A stretch of 48,536 nt of DNA. Source: an uncultured Pelagibacteraceae bacterium (GTDB taxonomy: Bacteria; Pseudomonadota; Alphaproteobacteria; Pelagibacterales; Pelagibacteraceae). The stretch spans positions 1 to 48,536 of the forward strand of contig CACBLI010000010.1 of NCBI GenBank assembly GCA_902540235.1, in the 5' to 3' direction. Below, one piece after another: positions 42,213 through 48,536 of the stretch (position 1 is the stretch's first letter; each line of letters begins with the position of its first letter). The notes under the pieces are model-generated. The model ran no database searches. It saw only the letters and a program-made list of their open reading frames with translations, and was not told the origin of the DNA. A program made the translations under genes and the position numbers.

Positions 42213-42455
42213 TTATTGTATCTCAATAATTTTATAATTTTCAATGACAAGATTAGCCAAAAGTTTTTCACACATATCTTCTACAATCTCTTTAGCTTTT
42301 TTTGGATCATTTTCGTTAACATCAATTTCAAAATATTTTCCTTGTCTGACCTCATTAACATTTTTAAAATTCATACCTTCCAAAGTTTGATGTATTACTT
42401 TTCCTTGGGGATCTAAAACATCTTTTTTTAATGTTATTATTGCAGATATTTTCAT
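42213..42455 (-). CDS. purS: Phosphoribosylformylglycinamidine synthase subunit PurS
   Basis: This 80-aa protein has the PurS pattern: an N-terminal strand [40 protein letters not shown], and a C-terminal [16 protein letters not shown]. It is the small structural subunit that bridges PurL and PurQ. It overlaps the end of purC by 4 nt and is followed by purQ after 3 bp. The gene order purC-purS-purQ-purL is the common alphaproteobacterial arrangement. Confidence 0.96.
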   Translation of the reverse strand: MKISAIITLKKDVLDPQGKVIHQTLEGMNFKNVNEVRQGKYFEIDVNENDPKKAKEIVEDMCEKLLANLVIENYKIIEIQ

Positions 42456-43237
42456 TTATTTTTTTTCTTTACGGATGATAATTTTGTTACATTCACAGCA
42501 GATATATTAGACTGTTCATGCAATATCCCTAATCTTTTAGCAACTTCAGTGTAAGCAGGTATTAATCCTCCTAAATCTTTTCTAAATCTATCTTTATCGA
42601 GTTTTTTGTCAGTTATTGAGTCCCACAATCTACAAGTATCTGGACTTATTTCATCAGCTAGAATTATTTCATTTTTTCCATTAATTTTTATTCTTCCAAA
42701 TTCTAATTTGAAATCAATAAGATTAATACCAACCCCTCTAAACATACCAATCATGAAATCGTTTATTCTTAGTATCATTTTTTTAACTTTATCTATTTCT
42801 TTTTTTGTTGCCCATTCAAAAGCATAAATATGCTCTTCAGCTATCAATGGATCTCCAAGTTTGTCGTCTTTCAAGCAATACTCAATTAAGGGTTCTTTGA
42901 GAACAGTTCCATCTTCTATACCAAGTCTTTTGGTTAACGAACCAGTAGCAACATTTCTGACGACAAATTCGATTGGCAAAATTTCAACAAATTTTATTAT
43001 TTGTTCACGCATATTTAATCTTTTGACTAAGTGATTTTTGATTCCTATTTGTGAGAGATTTGAGAGAATATGTTCTGAAATTCTATTATTTAAAACTCCT
43101 TTTCCCTCAATTGTAGATTTTTTTTGGTTATTAAACGCTGTAGCGTCATCTTTAAAATATTGTATCACCAAATTTTTATCTTGTGTTGCATAAATAATCT
43201 TTGCTTTACCCTCGTATAATTTTTTTCCTTTTTTCAT
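42452..43237 (-). CDS. purC: Phosphoribosylaminoimidazole-succinocarboxamide synthase (SAICAR synthetase)
   Basis: This 261-aa protein starts [20 protein letters not shown] and has the SAICAR synthetase signatures [33 protein letters not shown] and [16 protein letters not shown]. Catalyses ligation of aspartate to CAIR in purine biosynthesis. The start overlaps the purB stop by 1 nt. The C-terminus has a short Lys-rich tail (SSVKKKNK) that looks like an unstructured end. Confidence 0.97.
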   Translation of the reverse strand: MKKGKKLYEGKAKIIYATQDKNLVIQYFKDDATAFNNQKKSTIEGKGVLNNRISEHILSNLSQIGIKNHLVKRLNMREQIIKFVEILPIEFVVRNVATGSLTKRLGIEDGTVLKEPLIEYCLKDDKLGDPLIAEEHIYAFEWATKKEIDKVKKMILRINDFMIGMFRGVGINLIDFKLEFGRIKINGKNEIILADEISPDTCRLWDSITDKKLDKDRFRKDLGGLIPAYTEVAKRLGILHEQSNISAVNVTKLSSVKKKNK

Positions 43238-44529
43238 TATTTAAATACTCTTCTAAAAATTAAATTTATATTTTTAAAATGCTTAGAGTAACTAAAAATA
43301 GATCTTAATCTTTTTGACGAGATTTTACTTGTTATATATTTATCCGATTGAATAGCTTCATACAAATTTAGATTTTCAGAAAAACATCTTTTTGAATATG
43401 TTTGAACCATTTTATAAGATTTTTCTCTAGTTAAACCAGTTTTCGTAAGCTCAAGCATCAATTCTTGAGAAAAAATTAAACCCTTTGTGATATTTAAATT
43501 CTCAAGCATTTTATTTGGATAAACAACCATATTGTCTAAAATATTTGACAACCTAACCAACGCAAAATCTAGAGTGATGTTGGCATCTGGGCCAATATTT
43601 CTCTCTACACTTGAGTGAGAAATATCTCTTTCATGCCATAAAGCTATATTTTCTAACGCAGGAACAACTGCGCTTCTTATCATTCTTGCAAGACCTGTTA
43701 AATTTTCACTCAAGATTGGATTTTTTTTATGAGGCATAGCAGAAGAACCTTTTTGATTTTTTGAAAAAAATTCTTGCAACTCATAAACCTCTGTTCTTTG
43801 AAGATGTCTTATCTCAGTAGCAGCTCGCTCTATCGAACCAGCGATAATTCCTAAAACTGAGAAATAGAAAGCATGTCTATCCCTGGGGATTACTTGAGTT
43901 GAAATTGGTTCAATTTTTAGATTAAGTTTTTTGGCAACATGTTTTTCAACATTTGGATGAATGTTTGCAAAAGTTCCTACAGCACCTGATATTGCACATG
44001 TTGATACTTCATCTATTGCACTTATTAATCTTTTTTTATTTCTTTTAAATTCCTCATAAAAAGATGCAAGTTTTAAACCAAATGTAATTGGTTCAGCATG
44101 AATTCCATGACTTCTTCCCATACAAGGTGTGAATTTGTATTTTTTTGCTTGTTTTTTTAGAACTTTTAAAATTTGGTCTAGGTCTTTAAGGATTATTTTT
44201 CCTGATTGAACTAGTTGAATATTATAACTTGTATCTAAAACATCAGAAGAAGTCATGCCTTGATGAAGATATCTTGCTTTAATTCCTGCTTTTTCAGTAA
44301 CCGAAGTTAAAAAAGCAATTACATCATGTTTTACTTGATTTTCAATTTGATGAATTCTTTTGACATTAATTCTTGCTTTTTTTCTGACAACTGATGATAC
44401 ACCTTTTGGTATTTGACCTAGCTTTTCCATTGCTTGAGCTGCCGCAATCTCAACATCTAGCCAGATTTTATATTTATTTTCCTCTGACCAAATATCAGTG
44501 AGTTCTTTTCTTGAGTATCTTTTTATCAT
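43237..44529 (-). CDS. purB: Adenylosuccinate lyase
   Basis: This 430-aa member of the fumarase/aspartase superfamily has the conserved sections [38 protein letters not shown] with the catalytic His, and the signature loop [20 protein letters not shown]. Two reactions: SAICAR to AICAR and adenylosuccinate to AMP. Length typical for the bacterial 430-aa type. Lies 3 bp after map and overlaps purC by 1 nt, placing it at the head of the purine genes in this run. Confidence 0.97.
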   Translation of the reverse strand: MIKRYSRKELTDIWSEENKYKIWLDVEIAAAQAMEKLGQIPKGVSSVVRKKARINVKRIHQIENQVKHDVIAFLTSVTEKAGIKARYLHQGMTSSDVLDTSYNIQLVQSGKIILKDLDQILKVLKKQAKKYKFTPCMGRSHGIHAEPITFGLKLASFYEEFKRNKKRLISAIDEVSTCAISGAVGTFANIHPNVEKHVAKKLNLKIEPISTQVIPRDRHAFYFSVLGIIAGSIERAATEIRHLQRTEVYELQEFFSKNQKGSSAMPHKKNPILSENLTGLARMIRSAVVPALENIALWHERDISHSSVERNIGPDANITLDFALVRLSNILDNMVVYPNKMLENLNITKGLIFSQELMLELTKTGLTREKSYKMVQTYSKRCFSENLNLYEAIQSDKYITSKISSKRLRSIFSYSKHFKNINLIFRRVFK

Positions 44530-44532
44530 TAA

Positions 44533-45306
44533 TTATAAGTATGGGGGCTTTGAATAACCTTTAGCAGATTCTGTAAAGATTTCATAACCATTTTCTGTAA
44601 TTCCTACTGTATGTTCAAATTGTGCAGATAAAGATTTATCTTTAGTAACTGCGGTCCAACCATCATTGAGCAATTTTGTATCAAATTTACCTTCGTTAAT
44701 CATAGGTTCTATTGTAAAAGTCATTCCAGGCTTTAATTCCATACCAGTGTTTTTTTTACCATAGTGTAAAACATTTGGTGGCTCATGAAAAACAGAACCG
44801 ATTCCGTGTCCACAAAAATCTCTTACCACAGAAAAACCTTTTTCCTCAACATTCGATTGAATTTCGTAACCTATGTCTCCCATCTTAATTCCAGGTTTTA
44901 AAATTTTAATAGCCTTCATCATAGAGTCATAAGTTGCATTAATAAGATTGTTTAACTTTACAGAAGTATTCCCAATGCAAAACATTCTGCTTGTATCCCC
45001 ATAGTAATCATTAACTATAGCTGTTACATCAACATTCACTGCATCGCCTTCTTCCAAAATTCTATCTTCTGAAGGTATACCATGACAAACAACATGATTA
45101 AGAGATGTACATAATGATTTAGTAAATCCTCGATAGTATTGAGGAGCAGAGTAACCACCGTTGTCTCTTATGAACTCGTATCCAAGTTTATCAATATGTG
45201 CTGTTGAAATACCTTCTTTGATATTTTCTGTAAGCATATCAAGTGTTTGAGCAGCAAGCTTTCCAGCAATCCTCATCTTTTCAAACTTTTCTGAATAATC
45301 AGCCAT
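44533..45306 (-). CDS. map: Methionine aminopeptidase, type I
   Basis: This 257-aa protein has the MetAP fold with HVVCHGIPSEDRILEEGDAV, the metal Asp residues in VNVDVTAIVNDYYGDTSRMF, the His in DFCGHGIGSVFHEPPNVLHY, and the metal Glu residues in TIEPMINEG and QFEHTVGITENG. Removes the initiator Met from nascent proteins. Starts 8 nt inside the end of sfsA (overlap) and is followed by purB after 3 bp. Confidence 0.97.
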   Translation of the reverse strand: MADYSEKFEKMRIAGKLAAQTLDMLTENIKEGISTAHIDKLGYEFIRDNGGYSAPQYYRGFTKSLCTSLNHVVCHGIPSEDRILEEGDAVNVDVTAIVNDYYGDTSRMFCIGNTSVKLNNLINATYDSMMKAIKILKPGIKMGDIGYEIQSNVEEKGFSVVRDFCGHGIGSVFHEPPNVLHYGKKNTGMELKPGMTFTIEPMINEGKFDTKLLNDGWTAVTKDKSLSAQFEHTVGITENGYEIFTESAKGYSKPPYL

Positions 45307-45997
45307 TAATAATTTTTAATTTCTTTTCTATTAAAATTTCTTTTGAATTAATTTTACACCTATAAGCTAAAAAATTAACACCTGCTTTTTTAGCTTTCAA
45401 ATAATTCTTATGATATTCATCATCAATATCTTTAGCTATTTTAAAATATTCCATATTTTGAATTTGAACCAGGAATATTAAATATGTTTTATACCCTTTT
45501 TTTATGGCATCAATAAGGGTAAGAAGATGTTTAGAGCCTCTTGTTGTAATTGCATCAGGAAATTCAGCAGTTTTTTTATCTCTAAAAAGGGTTACATTTT
45601 TAACTTCAATAAAATTTTTTTGCTTATTTTTCTCGACTAAGAAATCAAATCTAGTTTCTTTGTTATAAAAAACCTCAGATTTAATTGAGTCATTTTTATT
45701 CAATTCTTTAATTAAATTATTCGATAATCCATGATTTACAATCTTGTTAGCCATATGAGTATTAACTCCAACTAAATTATTTTTAGCTTTAATAATTTCT
45801 AAGCCGTATTTTAATTTTCTTTTTGGATCGTCATTTTTAAGTAAATAAACCTCATTACCTTCATCTAGAAGGCCTTTCATAGAGCCAGTATTTGGACAAT
45901 GAGCCGTAACAGTTTCTTTATTTAATTGAACATCAACAAAAAAACGCTTGTATCTTTTGATTAGTTTACCTTTTAATAAAGACTTGGTAAATTTCAT
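45299..45997 (-). CDS. sfsA: SfsA family protein (sugar fermentation stimulation protein homolog)
   Basis: This 232-aa protein begins MKFTKSLLKGKLIKRYKRFF and has the SfsA features AHCPNTGSMKGLLDEGNEVY, FIEVKNVTLFRDKKTAEFPD and AITTRGSKHLLTLIDAIKKG, with a nuclease-like Asp/Glu-Val-Lys core (FDFLVEKNKQKNFIEVKN). The molecular role is unclear; DNA binding or nuclease activity has been suggested for the family. I chose ATG at 45997 because homologs start at this position; the longer frame to 46033 would run into the divergent gene. First gene of the minus-strand purine run. Confidence 0.93.
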   Translation of the reverse strand: MKFTKSLLKGKLIKRYKRFFVDVQLNKETVTAHCPNTGSMKGLLDEGNEVYLLKNDDPKRKLKYGLEIIKAKNNLVGVNTHMANKIVNHGLSNNLIKELNKNDSIKSEVFYNKETRFDFLVEKNKQKNFIEVKNVTLFRDKKTAEFPDAITTRGSKHLLTLIDAIKKGYKTYLIFLVQIQNMEYFKIAKDIDDEYHKNYLKAKKAGVNFLAYRCKINSKEILIEKKLKIING

Positions 45998-46017
45998 TTT
46001 CAAATTATACATATAAA

Positions 46018-46767
46018 ATGACAAAAAACACAAAAGTAAATGCTGCGATCCTAATTATAGGTAATGAAATTCTTTCTGGTCGAACACAAGATACTAATAC
46101 TAGTACTTTAGCAACTTGGTTAAATTCAATTGGAGTAAAAGTTAATGAGGTAAGAGTTATACCTGATGTTGAAAAAATTATTATTGATACCCTTAGTGTT
46201 TTAAGAAATGAAAATAATTATGTTTTTACAACTGGTGGGATAGGACCTACTCACGATGATATTACCGCTGAGTCTGTGGCTAAAACTTTTGGTTTAAAAT
46301 ATGAAGTACATAAAAAGGCATTTAAAATTTTAGAATCTTATTATCAACCTGGTGAATTTAATGAAGGTAGACAAAGAATGGCTTGGATGCCTGAAAATGC
46401 TGAACTGATCTTAAATCCTACAAGCGGTGCTCCAGGATTTAGTGTAAAAAATGTATTTTGTTTGCCAGGCGTGCCCTCAATAATGAAATCTATGCTAGGT
46501 GGCTTAACAAATAAAATTGTTGGAGGCGAACCTATATTAAGTCACACATTAAATTTTAAAACAGTAGAAAGTGAAATTGCAAAATCACTAAAACAAGTTC
46601 AAAATCAAAATCAAGATGTTGAAATTGGTAGCTACCCTTTTTTTCATGCTGGAAAATTAGGAGTGTCGGTTGTTCTTAGATCTGAAAATCAATCTAAAAT
46701 AGATAATTGCAGTTCGCAAATTTTAGAATTTATTAAAGAAAAAAAAATAGAAATCGTAGATCGCTAG
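46018..46767 (+). CDS. Molybdopterin-binding/CinA N-terminal domain protein
   Basis: This 249-aa protein consists of a MoCF-biosynthesis/CinA-type domain (residues about 8-175): AAILIIGNEILSGRTQDTNT, VFTTGGIGPTHDDITAESVA with the conserved GGIGPTHDD, GRQRMAWMPENAELI and VKNVFCLPGVPSIMKSML. The C-terminal nicotinamide-nucleotide amidase domain of full CinA is absent, as in the short COG1058 group. Its exact reaction is uncertain; CinA relatives have ADP-ribose or FAD pyrophosphatase activity. Divergent from sfsA with a 20-bp gap, and directly followed by the GGCT-like gene. Confidence 0.87.
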   Translation: MTKNTKVNAAILIIGNEILSGRTQDTNTSTLATWLNSIGVKVNEVRVIPDVEKIIIDTLSVLRNENNYVFTTGGIGPTHDDITAESVAKTFGLKYEVHKKAFKILESYYQPGEFNEGRQRMAWMPENAELILNPTSGAPGFSVKNVFCLPGVPSIMKSMLGGLTNKIVGGEPILSHTLNFKTVESEIAKSLKQVQNQNQDVEIGSYPFFHAGKLGVSVVLRSENQSKIDNCSSQILEFIKEKKIEIVDR

Positions 46768-47169
46768 ATGCTTTATTTTGCTTACGGCAGTAATCTTCAT
46801 CATTCTCAAATGAAAAAAAGATGTAAAGATAGCATCTTTCTTAAAAAGATAAATTTGAAAGATTTCAGATTGACTTTTAGGAGCAAATACCGTGCAGCTG
46901 ATATTGAACCGAATAAAAATTCAGTTGTACCAGGAGGATTATTTGAAATTTCTAAAAGTGATGAAAAGAAATTAGATATTTATGAGGATTTTCCAATTCT
47001 ATATAAAAAATTTTATTTTAATTATAATGGAAAAAAAGTAATGACCTATACAATGGTTGAAAAAACCCCATTTAGGTTTCCAACAGAAAGATATTTGAAC
47101 GTGGTTAAGCGTGGTTACAAGGATTGTGATTTAGATAAAAAGCATCTCGAAAAGGCATTAGTGAGTTAA
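46768..47169 (+). CDS. Gamma-glutamylcyclotransferase (GGCT/AIG2)-like protein
   Basis: This 133-aa protein begins MLYFAYGSNLHHSQMKKRCK, the glycine-rich YGSN loop of the GGCT-like family, and has GGLFEISKSDEKKLDIYEDF, where the Glu in YEDF is the expected catalytic residue. Family members release 5-oxoproline from gamma-glutamyl peptides or amines. The substrate is unknown. The ATG directly follows the stop of the CinA-like gene, and the gene ends 7 bp before the convergent GH13 gene. Confidence 0.87.
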   Translation: MLYFAYGSNLHHSQMKKRCKDSIFLKKINLKDFRLTFRSKYRAADIEPNKNSVVPGGLFEISKSDEKKLDIYEDFPILYKKFYFNYNGKKVMTYTMVEKTPFRFPTERYLNVVKRGYKDCDLDKKHLEKALVS

Positions 47170-47176
47170 AAAAATT

Positions 47177-48536
47177 TTAGTTATTTGTTAACCATACTGT
47201 TTGGAATGGTTTTAATGTTAATGAGGTTTCTTTTTTTAATTTTAAATTCGGATTTATCAGGTCCCTATAATTACTTAATTTTTTTAAATTAGGTTTTTGA
47301 TTTTTGGAAGACAGATTAGTTACACAAATAATTGATTGTTTTTTATCAATACTTGTTCTCTTAAAACAAAATATTTTTGAACCAATATTCAGAGTTGTTC
47401 TTGAAGCATTTGGATGGAAAGCTTTTTGTTTTGATTTAATATTTAAAAGATTAGTTAAGCTTTTATAGAAAATACTTTGTTTAGATTTTGAGTTTTTAAG
47501 GTGATTTAGAATAACTTTTTGGTTCCATCGGTATCGATTTACGTCTCTATTATTTCCAGTTATTATATATTTGGACTCATCATTTGATGTACCAAACAAT
47601 GAATTAAAATATATTGCTGGAACACCCTCAAAGGAAATCATTATTGCATGAGCTGAAATGTATCTTTCAAAGTAAAATTTGCCTTTTTTATCAGCATCAG
47701 ACTTTTTTAAAGCGTTAAAAACTGTTATATTTGCTTCATAAACCTTTTTAGATTTATTTTTAATCTTTCTAAAAGAAAATTTTGAACCATTTTTTTTTAA
47801 TCTATTTAGCAAATTTCTAATTGTTTTTTTACTTAGAATTCCCTCAGCTGGTCTCATTCCTATACCATCATGAGAACCAATAAAGTTAAGATAATTATTG
47901 CCTTGTTTTGTGGCGGGTAATTTTTTACTCCATCTAGTCAAATAAGAGCTATCTTCAAATAAAAAAGCATGAATTAATAAGGGAGATAAGGAAAAATTAT
48001 AAATCCAATTAGCTTCATCTTTTTTTCCAAAATAACTTAAATTTTCTTTCTCTGGTAAATTAGTTTCTGTAACTAAGATGGTTTTCACATTCAAAAAACC
48101 ACAAATTAGTCTTAAAAGTTTTATAATTTCGTGAGTTTGTTTCAAATTTATGCATTTAGAACCACTTTCCTTCCAAAGATAGGCAATTGCATCCAATCTA
48201 AAAATTGTTACGCCGTGATTTAAAAGATTTATCATTATCTTAATAAATCGTAATAAAACTGCAGGATTTTTAAAATTTAAATCTAGCTGATCAGGACTAA
48301 AAGTTCTCCATAAGTATTCTTTTTTCTTAAATATATCAATTTTTTTGAGTAGTTGATGATCTCTAGGTCTTACAACTTTTGAAGTATTGAACTTAGAGTT
48401 AACTGTTAAAAAATAGTTTTTACCAGGTTTTTTTTTTTTCAAAAAGTTTCTAAACCATAAGCCTCTAGCAGACGAATGATTAATTACTATATCTGCCATT
48501 ACGTCATTCTTTTTGGCAAAATTTGAAATATCAGAC
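47177..48536 (-). CDS. GH13 sucrose/glucosylglycerate phosphorylase-like protein, N-terminus outside window
   Basis: The frame is open through base 48535 (SDISNFAKKNDVMADIVINH), so the gene starts beyond the window; the Met at 48499 is internal. The approximately 452 residues seen contain GH13 blocks: region I ADIVINHSSARGLWF, region II VTIFRLDAIAYLWKESG with the nucleophile Asp, the acid/base Glu in ILVTETNLPEKENLSYFG, and region IV NFIGSHDGIGMRPAEG. The text SHDGIGMRP and FLWKE-like motifs fit GH13 subfamily 18 (sucrose phosphorylase and glucosylglycerate phosphorylase). No signal peptide can be judged. A role in compatible-solute or sucrose turnover is inferred; the exact substrate is not. 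Confidence 0.85.
   Translation of the reverse strand, partial: SDISNFAKKNDVMADIVINHSSARGLWFRNFLKKKKPGKNYFLTVNSKFNTSKVVRPRDHQLLKKIDIFKKKEYLWRTFSPDQLDLNFKNPAVLLRFIKIMINLLNHGVTIFRLDAIAYLWKESGSKCINLKQTHEIIKLLRLICGFLNVKTILVTETNLPEKENLSYFGKKDEANWIYNFSLSPLLIHAFLFEDSSYLTRWSKKLPATKQGNNYLNFIGSHDGIGMRPAEGILSKKTIRNLLNRLKKNGSKFSFRKIKNKSKKVYEANITVFNALKKSDADKKGKFYFERYISAHAIMISFEGVPAIYFNSLFGTSNDESKYIITGNNRDVNRYRWNQKVILNHLKNSKSKQSIFYKSLTNLLNIKSKQKAFHPNASRTTLNIGSKIFCFKRTSIDKKQSIICVTNLSSKNQKPNLKKLSNYRDLINPNLKLKKETSLTLKPFQTVWLTNN

Noticed and set aside
45998..46033. Extended sfsA start overlapping the divergent gene
   Set aside because: The family N-terminus matches MKFTKSLLKGK at 45997, and the extension would run antisense into the CinA-like gene start.
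1..48536. CRISPR arrays, insertion sequences, prophage or tRNA genes
   Set aside because: No regularly spaced repeats, transposase or integrase genes, phage structural genes or tRNA-like cloverleaf with TTC-type arm were seen.

Overview
The window looks like a piece of a SAR11-type (Candidatus Pelagibacter-like) marine alphaproteobacterial chromosome. The evidence is very low G+C, lysine/isoleucine/asparagine-rich proteins, very short intergenic distances (many 1-8 nt overlaps), convergent genes whose stop codons touch or overlap, and a gene repertoire matching that lineage: a dimethylglycine dehydrogenase-ETF-ETF:QO module, a TPP-riboswitch-controlled ThiV-type symporter, an Fbp/Sfu-type iron transporter and a methylcitrate operon. 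This placement is inference from content, not a database match. I see no tRNA, rRNA, insertion sequence, prophage or CRISPR array.

Layout. 1-4696: one-carbon/methylated-amine oxidation, with the 3' end of a DMGDH-like gene, etfB, etfA and ETF:ubiquinone oxidoreductase. 4697-6145 (minus): DUF2237, a 2OG-Fe(II) oxygenase-like protein and hisI. 6222-8730: folE, an AcuI-type acrylyl-CoA reductase broken by a +1 frameshift at an A7 run, and a LysR regulator. 8780-12818: a ferric-iron ABC transporter behind a Fur-box-like operator, with a small CX2CX3C peptide gene and a strong intra-operon hairpin. 12838-16071: AzlCD, a periplasmic thioredoxin-like protein, a persulfide-dioxygenase-like MBL enzyme, DUF4396 and a methyltransferase. 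16066-17061: a divergent cytochrome b561 / cytochrome c' pair whose start codons lie back to back in one CATATG palindrome. 17062-17405 holds no intact gene but is full of hairpins and contains a suspicious minus-strand reading frame. 17406-19400: two small unknown genes, then a TPP riboswitch and thiV. 19447-21139: an ABC-2 exporter. 21149-24671 (minus): prpD-prpB-prpC. 24726-25409 (minus): a phosphoglycolate-phosphatase-like HAD protein. 25481-31082: a GlmU acetyltransferase domain without its uridylyltransferase half, glmS, class II DAHP synthase and nadE. 31083-36275: cysS, cimA, a DUF1989 protein, a TrmJ-like methyltransferase and rpsD. 36332-38770: a large LamG/Ig/beta-barrel surface protein. 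38767-45997 (minus): sfsA-map-purB-purC-purS-purQ-purL-bolA-grxD. 46018-48536: a MoCF/CinA-like protein, a GGCT-like protein and a GH13 phosphorylase-like gene cut by the window end.

How the genes fit together. The DMGDH-like enzyme would feed electrons through ETF and ETF:QO into the quinone pool. AcuI makes propionyl-CoA from acrylyl-CoA (a DMSP degradation product), and the methylcitrate operon 13 kb away would consume propionyl-CoA. The iron operon and ThiV are scavenging systems with visible cis-regulatory elements. The most unusual part is 17062-17311, where mutually exclusive stems overlap a strong minus-strand Shine-Dalgarno sequence ahead of a 47-codon frame containing two in-frame TAG codons.
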